From: DASTEQ01 sp040905185
Lineage (GTDB): Bacteria > Chloroflexota > Limnocylindria > QHBO01
DNA length: 64,000 bases
Assembly (NCBI GenBank): GCA_040905185.1
Contig: JBBDRZ010000007.1
Location: 496,001-560,000 of the forward strand
Direction of reading: 5' to 3'
The translations under genes were made by a program, and so were the position numbers. Within the stretch, counting starts at the first letter, position 1; each line of letters opens with the position of its first letter. Of this stretch, positions 43,808-51,357 are shown piece by piece. The notes beneath the pieces are model-generated. The model was not told where the DNA came from, did no database searches, and was given only the letters and a program-made list of their open reading frames with translations.

Positions 43808-44748
43808 GGCCGCGGCGCGGCCACCGTCCCGGCGTCCTGGCGACCGAACAGGCGCCGCTGCCCGAATCGGCTGTTGACGAGCGCCACGCCGCCGATGATG
43901 AACGCAGTCCCGAGCAGGATCCGGGCATCCATCTGCTCGCTCAGCACCAGGACTCCCAGCACGATGCCGACCACCGGGAGGAGGTACGCGACCAGAGACG
44001 TCCGCGTCGCGCCCCACCGCCCCAGCAATCGGAAGAACGCGAGGTAGGCGAGGCCCGAGCCGAGGATCCCCAGCCAGAGGACGGAGATCACGGTGTCGGG
44101 GCGGACGACGGTCGCGAACGGCCGCTCCAGCACCAGTGCCAATGCCGCGGTGATGGCGAACGCGAACCCCACCTGGAAGACGGCCGCGATCATCGGTCGC
44201 AGCTCGCGGACGTTCCGGCGGGCGTATACCCCGCCCGCCGCATACGAGAGGGACGAACCGATGAGCGCGATCTCGCCGATCGGGTTGGAGCCGGATATGG
44301 CGGCCAGGCCCGGGCTGACGAGGATCACCACCCCGGCAAAGCCGATGGCCAGGCCGGCCAGCCGGTTGACCGTGATCGGTTCGTCGCGGAGGAAGATTGC
44401 CGCGATCACGATCACGAACAACGGCACCGACGCACCGAAGATGGCCGCCAGCGCCGAGTCGGTCGTTTGTTCGGCGAACGTGATCAGGAAGAACGGCAGC
44501 GCAACGCTGACGATGGACATGACGACCAGGTGGCCATACATTCGCGCGCTGCGGGGAAGTGGCTCGCGCGCCACCGCCACGACCGTCGCCAGGACGATAA
44601 GCCCGATCCCGAGGCGCAGCGCGATCAGCGTGAACGGCTCGAGGGTCTCGACCCCGATCTTGATGAACAGGTAGCTGCTGCCCCACATCAGGCCCAGGGC
44701 CAGGAAGATCAGCCAGTCGATGCGCGAGGTCGGCATTCCACCTGTCAT
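43804..44748 (-). CDS. EamA/DMT family transporter
   Basis: A 314-residue transporter with ten predicted helices in two EamA halves: GLMWGSSYLFIKIGVETL at the start and VLGVLVLSEQMDARILLG near the end. Substrate unknown. It ends 4 bp inside the DUF6498 gene, tail to tail. An upstream in-frame ATG lies four codons after the chosen one, so the N-terminus is uncertain by a few residues. Confidence 0.87.
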   Translation of the reverse strand: MTGGMPTSRIDWLIFLALGLMWGSSYLFIKIGVETLEPFTLIALRLGIGLIVLATVVAVAREPLPRSARMYGHLVVMSIVSVALPFFLITFAEQTTDSALAAIFGASVPLFVIVIAAIFLRDEPITVNRLAGLAIGFAGVVILVSPGLAAISGSNPIGEIALIGSSLSYAAGGVYARRNVRELRPMIAAVFQVGFAFAITAALALVLERPFATVVRPDTVISVLWLGILGSGLAYLAFFRLLGRWGATRTSLVAYLLPVVGIVLGVLVLSEQMDARILLGTAFIIGGVALVNSRFGQRRLFGRQDAGTVAAPRP

Positions 44749-44787
44749 AACCGCGGAATGATGACCGATGTGAGCTTCAGCCCTTCC

Positions 44788-46617
44788 TTATGAATGCCCC
44801 GTCACGGTCCGCCGCCCCGCCGCACTCAGGGTCGGGCGGAAACCCGCTTCCCGGATCCGTTCCGGCCTGCCGAGCAGGAACCCCTGGCCCATGTGCACGC
44901 CCAGAACCCGCAACGCCCGGAGATCGGCCTTTGACTCCACGCCCTCCGCGATGAGCGTGAAGCCCGCTTCGGCCGCGAAATGGACCATGGCCGCCACCAG
45001 CGCGCGGCGGGTGGCGTCTTCCGCCAGTCCCTGGACCAGCGCCAGGTCCAGCTTCACGTAGGCCGGTCGCGCCTCGAGGATATGGCGCAGGCTGGCGAAG
45101 CCCGCCCCGGCGTCGTCGACCGCCAGGCTGTAGGACGGGCCGAGGCGTCCCAGCGCCGAGGCGATGGACTCGTAATCGGTGACCAGCTCGTGCTCGGAAA
45201 GCTCGATCACCACCGGGCGTTGGGTCGAGCCCACGATCGCGGACAGGGTTTCGGTATCGGTCAGCAGGTGGGGTGAGCTGTTGATACTCAGCCAGCAGGC
45301 GGGTGGCAGGGCTGGTGAGGCGTCGATCGTGGCCTGCAAGGTGGCGACTTCCAGGTCGCGGAGCCGGTTCACGATCACGGCCTGGTGGAACAGGTGTCCG
45401 GTCGACACCGGGGCGTCGAATCGGCTGAGCCCCTCGTAGCCCACGATCTCACCCGACGACAGAGCACGGATGGGCTGGAATACCGGCCAGAACAGCCCGC
45501 GCTCCAGGACGGTGTCGAGGATCTCCGATGCCGTGGACCGCGCCTCGGCATCGGCCAAGCGCGGTCCCAGGGCCGTCGTGGCGTACTCCGCCACTTCGAC
45601 CAGGATTGGGAACTCCTCGGAAATGGTGGCCCGGCCGCCGGTCGCCTGGCCCTGCCCAACCCCGAGCACGCCCAGCAGGCGGCCCTCGTGCACCAGCGGG
45701 ACGTAGGCCGCGGTGCTGACGCCCGCCGCGGCCACCGCCCGCGAATAGCCTTCGTCGTCGTCACGTACCGCCCAGCCCGTGATCCACGGGCCGTTGGCCG
45801 CCATCCGGCGCATGTACTCGTTGCGGTGGTCGGGGAGCGTGTTGCCCTGGGTCAGGGCGGGCGGCAGGTTCTCGCCCCGGATGGCGAGCAGGACCGAGCG
45901 ACCGTCCTCCGTGAACCACGTCAGCGAGGCGGTGTGGACGGCCGTCCAGCGCGTGAGGGCGTCGATGAACGCGGACGCGATCATGAACGGGTCGTCGGCC
46001 GACCGAATCCGGGTCATCTCCTGGAGCAGGTGACGACGGCGGTCCATGAATCGCTCGAGAATCCCGCCCAGCACGGAGCCGAATAACGTGCCGACCGCAA
46101 TGGACGCCGCGGCGATCATCGTTACGGCGGTCACCGGCCCCTGCAGCGAAGCTCCCATGGCCAGGGCCGCCAGGGCAGCCACTCCCCACAGGACCGCGGT
46201 GACCGGCTGGGTGACGATGCCCACGAAGCCGGCCACCACCACGCCGACCAGCACGATCAGATCGCCGTGGAATTCTCCCGTGGACGCCGTCCAGCCCGCC
46301 GCGCCCAGGACGGCGAATCCGGCCGGCCAGGTGATCAGGCTCAGCTGGAGGAGTCGGTCGGGTGAGATGGGATGACCGATCCGCTCCAGCAGCACGTCGG
46401 TGGCGAGGTGGATCGCCGCCAGGCCGCTCAATGTGAGGAGAAGCGATGGCGTTCCCAGGTCCAAGAGCGCGCTTACCAGCGGGACCGCGACGAACACCGC
46501 CGTCACCGGGCGCGCCAGGTAATGGCGCAGCAGTCGGCGAATGCCGGTCGGATCGGCCAGCGTCTCGCCGATGGCGAGCCCGGCCAGCACCGCATGGGAA
46601 CGGGTTACCGCGGCCAT
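44788..46617 (-). CDS. Membrane GAF-EAL cyclic-di-GMP phosphodiesterase-like protein
   Basis: A 609-residue protein with several membrane helices in residues 1-185, a GAF-like sensor domain at about 190-350 and an EAL domain at about 365-600. EAL residues are largely kept in variant form: EGLSR for EALxR, LSINSSPHLL, DDAGAG for DDFGTG, YVKLD and AEGVES. It could hydrolyse cyclic di-GMP in response to a signal at the GAF domain. ATG 46617 is 6 nt after TACGAT. Confidence 0.87.
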   Translation of the reverse strand: MAAVTRSHAVLAGLAIGETLADPTGIRRLLRHYLARPVTAVFVAVPLVSALLDLGTPSLLLTLSGLAAIHLATDVLLERIGHPISPDRLLQLSLITWPAGFAVLGAAGWTASTGEFHGDLIVLVGVVVAGFVGIVTQPVTAVLWGVAALAALAMGASLQGPVTAVTMIAAASIAVGTLFGSVLGGILERFMDRRRHLLQEMTRIRSADDPFMIASAFIDALTRWTAVHTASLTWFTEDGRSVLLAIRGENLPPALTQGNTLPDHRNEYMRRMAANGPWITGWAVRDDDEGYSRAVAAAGVSTAAYVPLVHEGRLLGVLGVGQGQATGGRATISEEFPILVEVAEYATTALGPRLADAEARSTASEILDTVLERGLFWPVFQPIRALSSGEIVGYEGLSRFDAPVSTGHLFHQAVIVNRLRDLEVATLQATIDASPALPPACWLSINSSPHLLTDTETLSAIVGSTQRPVVIELSEHELVTDYESIASALGRLGPSYSLAVDDAGAGFASLRHILEARPAYVKLDLALVQGLAEDATRRALVAAMVHFAAEAGFTLIAEGVESKADLRALRVLGVHMGQGFLLGRPERIREAGFRPTLSAAGRRTVTGHS

Positions 46618-46716
46618 GGCCCGATCGTACGACCGCACCGGACCGTATCCGAATCCCCCACACGAGTCACCCAGAAGTACCCGACCTGAGGCGCTCAGCG
46701 GAGCAGCCCACCCTAT

Positions 46717-46797
46717 GCGTGACACCCTTTCGTGGTACCCGTGCTCGGCGAGGCCGGCTACCACGCTACCGCCATACCACGAAGGGGTGTGATACGC
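46717..46797. repeat. Inverted repeat, second dyad family, copy 2
   Basis: GTGACACCCTTTCGTGGTA on the left and TACCACGAAGGGGTGTGAT on the right form arms of about 20 bp, with a 37-bp middle that itself repeats TACCACG. Arms share TCACA-CCTTTCGTG-TA with copy 1 at 43014. It lies between the EAL gene and the secreted-protein gene. Confidence 0.6.
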
Positions 46798-46842
46798 GAC
46801 TTCGGCGGCCAGAGAGCTCGGGAGCCCGCCGGTTAGGAAGCC

Positions 46843-46873
46843 AAAAGGGCCGCCCCACAGCCAGGGCGGCCCT
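46843..46873 (-). terminator. Rho-independent terminator of the secreted-protein gene
   Basis: AGGGCCGCCC and GGGCGGCCCT form a perfect 10-bp stem with an 8-nt loop. On the minus strand it is followed by TTTT. It lies 22 bp after the stop of the gene ending at 46895. Confidence 0.85.
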
Positions 46874-46894
46874 CAGGCAACAAGACGGCTCGAG

Positions 46895-47677
46895 CTAGGC
46901 GGAGGTTCCCTCCGCGGAGCTATCCGTTGAGCCGTCAGGTGAGCTTGGCGGGCCGAAGAAGAACGGGCGATCCGGTCCCGGGCGACCCGGTCCCGGGCGG
47001 CCGTCACGCTCGCCCCAATTCCCGATGCCCCCCTCGTTCAGCCAGGTCTCCAGCCGCGCGGAGATCGCATCGGCCTTGTCCTGGGTGATGGTGCCGGCTT
47101 CGACCGCCGCGTCGAGATCGGCCTTGGCGGAAGCAAGGGCGGCCGCGACGACATCGGCGTAGTCGACACCCTGGGCCTCGGCGACTTCCTCGAGCGTGGA
47201 ATCAACCAAGGCCTCGCGAAGCTCGCTGACCTCCATGCCCAGGGACTTGGCCGCGGACTCGAACACGCCGGACATGAACTCGACCCGCGCGCCGTGGTGT
47301 GCCCCGTGCCGGAGGTGGAAGCCGATGAACGCGCATCCGGTGCCGTCCCGGTTGTTGATCCGCTCGATGGCCGCGGCGCCCTGATCCTCGGTCAGGTCGC
47401 CGTTCTCGACGGCCTGGTTGACGGCGGCAATGGCTGCGGCCTTCGCTGCGGGGGCCAGCTCATCGGTCCCCACGCCCAGCTCCTCGGCAAAGGTGTCGAG
47501 GAAGACTTGGCAGTACTCGCCAGTCGCGCCGGATGTGTCTTCGCCGACCGCCAGCAGCAGGTCGTCGCTGGCAGTCGAGCCCGGTGCGGCCAGCACTGAA
47601 CCGATGAGGGTGCCGCCCACCATGGCCGCGGTGATCAGGGCGGCCGCGCCGCCCAGGAGCTTGACTGGCTGAGACAT
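46895..47677 (-). CDS. Secreted helical protein of unknown function
   Basis: A 260-residue protein. The N-terminal signal peptide ends near VLAA (about residue 31). The mature protein has repeated helical units resembling ELGVGTDELAPAAK and SLGMEVSELREALV, each followed by AVEAGTITQDKADAI-like helices, a design seen in many secreted actinobacterial proteins without known function. The C-terminus is Pro/Gly/Ser-rich. Two Cys (in EYCQVF and GCAFIG) may form a disulfide. Confidence 0.7.
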   Translation of the reverse strand: MSQPVKLLGGAAALITAAMVGGTLIGSVLAAPGSTASDDLLLAVGEDTSGATGEYCQVFLDTFAEELGVGTDELAPAAKAAAIAAVNQAVENGDLTEDQGAAAIERINNRDGTGCAFIGFHLRHGAHHGARVEFMSGVFESAAKSLGMEVSELREALVDSTLEEVAEAQGVDYADVVAAALASAKADLDAAVEAGTITQDKADAISARLETWLNEGGIGNWGERDGRPGPGRPGPDRPFFFGPPSSPDGSTDSSAEGTSA

Positions 47678-47818
47678 CGTTCCGTGCTACCTCGTTGGGG
47701 AGTGCCTTTGTGTTGGTGCCCTCCCTGGCAACCCGGACTTTCCCCGCTCGCGGTGAAGATCGCGTCAAGAGTCGCGGCGAAACGTCGTGGGCCTCAGTCG
47801 TCCACGGCCGTCGGCTCG

Positions 47819-47980
47819 TTGTTCACCAGGTGTACAGATCGGTCAGCCTGGCGCTGCCGCGGCGCTCACGAAGGCCGATTCCGGGCGGAAATGTCCATGC
47901 CATGAACAACACCGACCATTAGGGGCCCTTCCGGCCTCGCCGCTCCGTTTTCGTGACCGATGCGTACATCTGATGTACAT
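47819..47980. repeat. Three-dyad palindromic intergenic repeat, copy C
   Basis: The most diverged copy. Dyads are centred at 47828 (GTTCAC-CAG-GTGTAC), 47900 (TGTCCAT-GCC-ATGAACA) and 47971 (GTACAT-CTG-ATGTAC), spaced 72 and 71 bp. The inner flanks read GATCGGTCAG and GTGACCGATGCG. It lies in the divergent region between the secreted-protein gene and the sigma-factor gene, so it may cover one or both promoters. Confidence 0.8.
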
Positions 47981-48033
47981 CGCGAAAGAACCCACGTCAC
48001 CTTTTGGGCATTTCTCCACCCTTTACGACCAAG

Positions 48034-48513
48034 ATGGTGATCGTGGCAGCCACGGCCAGTGGGACACAGGAGGTCGAGGCGGTCTACCGCCAGGAAGGCG
48101 ACCGCCTGTGGCGAGCGCTGGTCGCGTTCGCTCGCGACCCCGACCTCGCCAGTGACGCAGTCGCCGAGGCCTTCGCCCAGGCCCTCCGCCGCGGAAGTGG
48201 CATCAACGACCTTCCAGCATGGGTCTGGCGCGCGGCCTTTCGTATTGCCGCAGGTGAGCTGAAGCACCGCCCAATGGGTATCGACCGAATCCCGGACCGA
48301 GGGTATCTCCCGCCGTCGGCCGATTTGGATCTGCTGCACGCCCTGGCGAAGCTCCCCGACAAGCAGCGCGCGGCCGTCATCCTCTTCTACTACGCCGATG
48401 CCCCGGTGCGAGAAATCGCACGTCGGACGGGGATGTCCCAGCTCTCCGTGCGAGCCAATTTGAGCCGCGGTCGCAAGCGGCTGAAGGAACTACTAGGTGA
48501 TACCGATGCCTGA
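48034..48513 (+). CDS. ECF-type RNA polymerase sigma factor
   Basis: A 159-residue sigma-70 family protein with a short region 2 (RLWRALVAFARDPDLASDAVAEAF) and a region 4 helix-turn-helix (VREIARRTGMSQLSVRANLSRGRKRL near 122-147). Region 2 is abbreviated at the promoter-melting end. The downstream gene overlaps by 8 bp and encodes a membrane anti-sigma-like partner. ATG 48034 is preferred; an ATG at 48004 in the same frame is also possible. Confidence 0.85.
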   Translation: MVIVAATASGTQEVEAVYRQEGDRLWRALVAFARDPDLASDAVAEAFAQALRRGSGINDLPAWVWRAAFRIAAGELKHRPMGIDRIPDRGYLPPSADLDLLHALAKLPDKQRAAVILFYYADAPVREIARRTGMSQLSVRANLSRGRKRLKELLGDTDA

Positions 48514-49255
48514 CCTCCGCGAACGTTTTCGCAGCCTTGACCGGTTGCCCGCGCCCGACCTGTGGTCGGAGGTGGCTGACCGGGCGGAAGCGCCCCAGAA
48601 GACGAACTGGGCGTTCGCCGCTGGCGCTGCGGCGGCGGTTCTGGCGCTGGCCGTGATCGTCGGTCTGCAGCTTCGCTCAGGTGTCCTGGTGGGAGGCCCG
48701 GGCCCCAGCGAAACCGCTTCCCCCGCGACATCGGCCGAAGCGACCCCCTCAGCCCAGCCTTCGCCATCGGTCCAGCCCTCGGTTGAGCCGTCCCCGTCGT
48801 CTGATCTGCCGCCGTTCACCTGCGACCTGCCGATCACGCTCGCTGCGGTCGGCAGCGACTTCCACCCGCTGGTCGCGCAGGACATTCGGGTCGGGACTCA
48901 CGATGGGTACGACCGGATCGTGTTCGAGTACGACGGCGGAACGCCGAACCTGGAGCTCGACCTCGCTCAGCCGCCGTACGTTCGGGACCCGAGCGGCCTG
49001 CCGCTGACGGTCGCGGGATCACCGGTGTATCGAATCACCCTGACCGGCGCCACGAAGTGGGACACCCAGACAGGCGAACAGCCGTACCAGGGCCCGACCA
49101 ACTTCGAGCCTGGCTACGCGCAGATCGTCCAGTTCGTCGAGTTCGGTGACTTCGAGGCCACCCACAACTGGTACCTCGGGGTCAATGGCGGGGAGTGCCT
49201 GCGGGTCTTCCAACTGACAGATCCCAGCCGCGTCGTCATCGACGTCCAGCACTAA
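48506..49255 (+). CDS. Anti-sigma-like membrane protein with extracytoplasmic AMIN-like domain
   Basis: A 249-residue protein in three parts. A cytoplasmic N-terminus (LRERFRSLDRLPAPDLWSEV) is of the kind found on partners of ECF sigma factors. One membrane helix lies near 36-55. A Ser/Pro linker leads to an AMIN-like domain outside (FTCDLPI, GTHDGYDRIVFEY). That domain is clearly paralogous to the lipoprotein at 12272-12895. I infer that the outside domain senses the envelope and releases the sigma factor. Start 48506 overlaps the sigma gene. Confidence 0.75.
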   Translation: MPDLRERFRSLDRLPAPDLWSEVADRAEAPQKTNWAFAAGAAAAVLALAVIVGLQLRSGVLVGGPGPSETASPATSAEATPSAQPSPSVQPSVEPSPSSDLPPFTCDLPITLAAVGSDFHPLVAQDIRVGTHDGYDRIVFEYDGGTPNLELDLAQPPYVRDPSGLPLTVAGSPVYRITLTGATKWDTQTGEQPYQGPTNFEPGYAQIVQFVEFGDFEATHNWYLGVNGGECLRVFQLTDPSRVVIDVQH

Positions 49256-49270
49256 GGGCGCGCTTCACGA

Positions 49271-49300
49271 GGCGCCCGGGGCCCTGTCCCCGGGCGCCTT
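49271..49300 (+). terminator. Strong hairpin after the sigma/anti-sigma unit
   Basis: GGCGCCCGGGG pairs with CCCCGGGCGCC (11 bp, 6-nt loop), followed only by TTA. It lies 16 bp after the stop codon of the anti-sigma-like gene. Confidence 0.75.
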
Positions 49301-49438
49301 ACCCCTGGGTGGTATCCTTAGGAGCCCCGAGTCAGGGGCATTCGCATCGCGGCTCCTCCGATCACTCCTTCTTTGGTCCGGCGAGACCCGATCGCTGAGG
49401 CCGCGCGGAAGGAGTGTCTTTATGATCCGGAGCCCGCG
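49301..49438 (+). promoter_or_regulatory. Promoter and structured leader of the 49439 gene
   Basis: TATCCT at 49313-49318 is a possible -10. Two mutually exclusive hairpins can form just after: AGGAGCC (49320-49326) with GGCTCCT (49351-49357), or CCCC with GGGG inside it. AAGGAG at 49409-49414 precedes ATG 49422, an 8-codon reading frame (MIRSPRCR, stop at 49446-49448) that overlaps the GTG start of the main gene. Confidence 0.4.
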
Positions 49439-49888
49439 GTGCCGATAAGGCCAGCGCACACCCGCCTGGGCCGCCGCGTGCCCGATCTCCAGCTCCTCCA
49501 GCGTGCCCCGGGCACCATCGCTGATCTGATCGAGATCCTCGATCGCCGTCTGGCGGAGGAGCAGCGGCCCGAAGAGCGCCTGCGAATGCTCCGCGAGGCT
49601 ACGAACCAGATCACCCGCACCGCGAACGACGCCATCCAGGCCTACCGCCGTGCCCGCGCCGCCGTCAGCGCGGAACTCGAGATGCCCGACGGGGATTGGC
49701 CCCACGCTCGCAAGATGAGCGCCCAGCTGGATCTCGCCCGCGCGGACGTGCTGGAGGCGCTTGAGCAGACGAGCCACCGCTATTCGTGGGCCGAGCCGTG
49801 GACCAAGGGCGAGGTCGGAACCGCGAATGGCGGATCGGTCCCAGCCACCGCTTCCGCGAGGGCTCAGGCGGCCGTTCCGGATCGGTAA
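49439..49888 (+). CDS. Hypothetical helical protein
   Basis: A 149-residue, mostly helical, charged protein I do not recognise. Its first part reads QLLQRAPGTIADLIEILDRRLAEEQRPEE and would suit a coiled coil. GTG 49439 has GGAG with a 6-nt spacer and is preferred to the TTG further upstream. The C-terminus is Ala/Ser-rich and probably disordered. It stands between the sigma unit and the cold-shock gene. Confidence 0.55.
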   Translation: MPIRPAHTRLGRRVPDLQLLQRAPGTIADLIEILDRRLAEEQRPEERLRMLREATNQITRTANDAIQAYRRARAAVSAELEMPDGDWPHARKMSAQLDLARADVLEALEQTSHRYSWAEPWTKGEVGTANGGSVPATASARAQAAVPDR

Positions 49889-50044
49889 GGGCCCAATCCG
49901 GGTCGGAAAACGGCCATTTCGGGCCGGTAGTGGTACCCTATGGGCCTTCATCGGCTTCTCCGATGGACTTCGCGTAGTCGTTGGTTCCTCTTCGAGCCGG
50001 CTGTGTGAGGCAAGTGTTGGTTCGAGGAGACAGAGGTTTTTGGA
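49889..50044 (+). promoter_or_regulatory. Leader region of the cold-shock gene
   Basis: A 156-bp stretch. TACCCT at 49935-49940 is a possible -10. Downstream, CATCGG/CCGATG (49949-49965) forms a small hairpin. The CCTCTTCGAGCC and GGTTCGAGGA segments near 49988-50029 can pair over a distance. GAGG at 50033-50036 is the ribosome site. A long folded leader is usual for cold-shock mRNAs. Confidence 0.45.
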
Positions 50045-50248
50045 ATGACTACCGGAACGATCAAGAGAGTTATCTCGGAGCGCGGCTTCGGGTTTATCGG
50101 CGGCCCCGACGGGAAGGAATACTTCTTCCACAAGAACGAGCTCGCCGCTTCCCTGGACTTCGACCGCCTGGTTGGCGGCGAGTCCGTGGCCTTTGAGGTT
50201 GAGTCCAGCCCCAAGGGTGACCGCGCCGTGAAGGTCCAGGCCGCCTAG
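50045..50248 (+). CDS. Cold-shock domain protein
   Basis: A 67-residue single cold-shock domain that binds single-stranded nucleic acid. RNP1 is RGFGFIGG near residue 13 and RNP2 is EYFFHKNEL near 25. It is slightly unusual in having IGG in RNP1 and LDFDRLVGGE in the loop. It has its own leader and a textbook terminator, so it is a single-gene unit. Confidence 0.95.
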   Translation: MTTGTIKRVISERGFGFIGGPDGKEYFFHKNELAASLDFDRLVGGESVAFEVESSPKGDRAVKVQAA

Positions 50249-50270
50249 GCCCCGACCCACTCGCAACTGG

Positions 50271-50303
50271 AACGCCCGGTCTTCGGACCGGGCGTTTCGC
50301 TTT
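50271..50303 (+). terminator. Rho-independent terminator with TTCG loop
   Basis: AACGCCCGGTC-TTCG-GACCGGGCGTT, a perfect 11-bp stem with a UUCG tetraloop, is followed by TCGCTTT. It lies 22 bp after the cold-shock stop codon. Confidence 0.92.
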
Positions 50304-50340
50304 CAGGGCAGAGCGCGACGACGCCGCGCGAACTGCGGGC

Positions 50341-50512
50341 ATGTACACGTGGTGTACGTATCGGCCAACTTTGACCGCCCGAGCGCTCAGGAAGCCTCTC
50401 CGAGGCCCGCGATCTGGCCGAAATGTTCAGGACGTGACGAATTTCGGCCGCGCAAGTGCCCAAGCCACGCGGAATCCGAGCCTGCTTGGCCGATGTGTAC
50501 ACGTCGTGTACA
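50341..50512. repeat. Three-dyad palindromic intergenic repeat, copy D
   Basis: The ends ATGTACACGTGGTGTACG and its inverted partner (TTGGCCGATGTGTACACG onwards) match very well. Dyad centres are 50350, 50432 and 50504 (82 and 72 bp). The middle dyad is enclosed by GGCCGAAAT and ATTTCGGCC. The copy is flanked on both sides by GCGGGC (50335-50340 and 50513-50518), possibly a target duplication. It lies between the convergent cold-shock and nitroreductase genes. Confidence 0.88.
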
Positions 50513-50581
50513 GCGGGCCACCGCCATTCGACGATTCGCCCCCACTTTCCGGGGCGCGACGGAACCCGCGACGGGGCGGGC

Positions 50582-51100
50582 CTACCAGCGCTCCCGGTGA
50601 ACCACGGCCTCGAGCGGCTTGCGGCCACCTGGCTTGTTCGGCGCGGTGAGCACCGACGAGTCGGCCGGATACCCGAACGACAGCAGATAGTGACACCGCT
50701 GCCCCTCCGGCAGGCCGAGCACCTGCGCGGCGAGGTCGAAGTCGAACACCGTTGCCGGCGCGCTGCCGATCCCCAGCTCCCATGCCGCCAACACCATGTT
50801 CTGGGCTGCGCGGCCCAGGTCCCACAGCAGCGAGCGTGATCCGCGCCCGCGGTCATCGGGCGCGACGAGGGCCACCGCGACGGGTGCGCCCGCCAGGTGG
50901 TCCGCGTATCGCCCCACCCCGGTGAGCTGGTTCAGTACCTCACGGTTCGTCACCGAGATGAACGCCCACTTCTGCTCATTCTTGCTGCTGCCCGTCCGGC
51001 GGCCGGCGTTCAGGATGCGATCGAGATGCTCGTCAGCCAGCGGCCGGTCGGCGAACCGCCGGACGACCCGAACCGTGTTGATCGCGTGCCAGGTCTCCAT
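50582..51100 (-). CDS. Nitroreductase family protein
   Basis: A 172-residue FMN-dependent nitroreductase-fold protein. The first helix carries RVVRRFADRPL for FMN phosphate contact. The stretch RRTGSSKNEQKWAFISVTN and the LLWDLGRAAQNMVLAAWELGIGS helix are conserved. It reduces a nitro or quinone-like substrate with NAD(P)H. Repeat copies D and E lie on either side (69 bp after its stop and 36 bp before its start). Confidence 0.9.
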   Translation of the reverse strand: METWHAINTVRVVRRFADRPLADEHLDRILNAGRRTGSSKNEQKWAFISVTNREVLNQLTGVGRYADHLAGAPVAVALVAPDDRGRGSRSLLWDLGRAAQNMVLAAWELGIGSAPATVFDFDLAAQVLGLPEGQRCHYLLSFGYPADSSVLTAPNKPGGRKPLEAVVHRERW

Positions 51101-51136
51101 TTCCGGGCCCAGTGTAGAAAGTCACCGGCCGAGCGT

Positions 51137-51299
51137 TTGTACACGTGGCGTACGTATCGGCCAAAGTTGACCGCCTGAGGCGTCCGGAAGCCCCTGATCT
51201 GGGCCGGAATGTTGACGACGTGACCAAATTGGCCCCGCAGGAGCCAAAACCAACGCCGCACCGGAGGGTTCTTGGCCGATGCGTACACGTGGTGTACAA
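51137..51299. repeat. Three-dyad palindromic intergenic repeat, copy E
   Basis: Dyads GTACAC-GTG-GCGTAC, TGTTGAC-GAC-GTGACCA and GTACAC-GTG-GTGTAC are centred at 51146, 51218 and 51290, exactly 72 bp apart twice. The inner flanks are GTATCGGCCAA and TTGGCCGATGC. It is most similar to copy D (shared TTGACCGCC and GGAAGCC). It lies between the divergent nitroreductase and response-regulator genes. Confidence 0.88.
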
Positions 51300-51357
51300 G
51301 AGCCAGCGGGGCCTTCACATCTCCTGAATGGGCGGACCGATAGCATCTGCCCCACAC

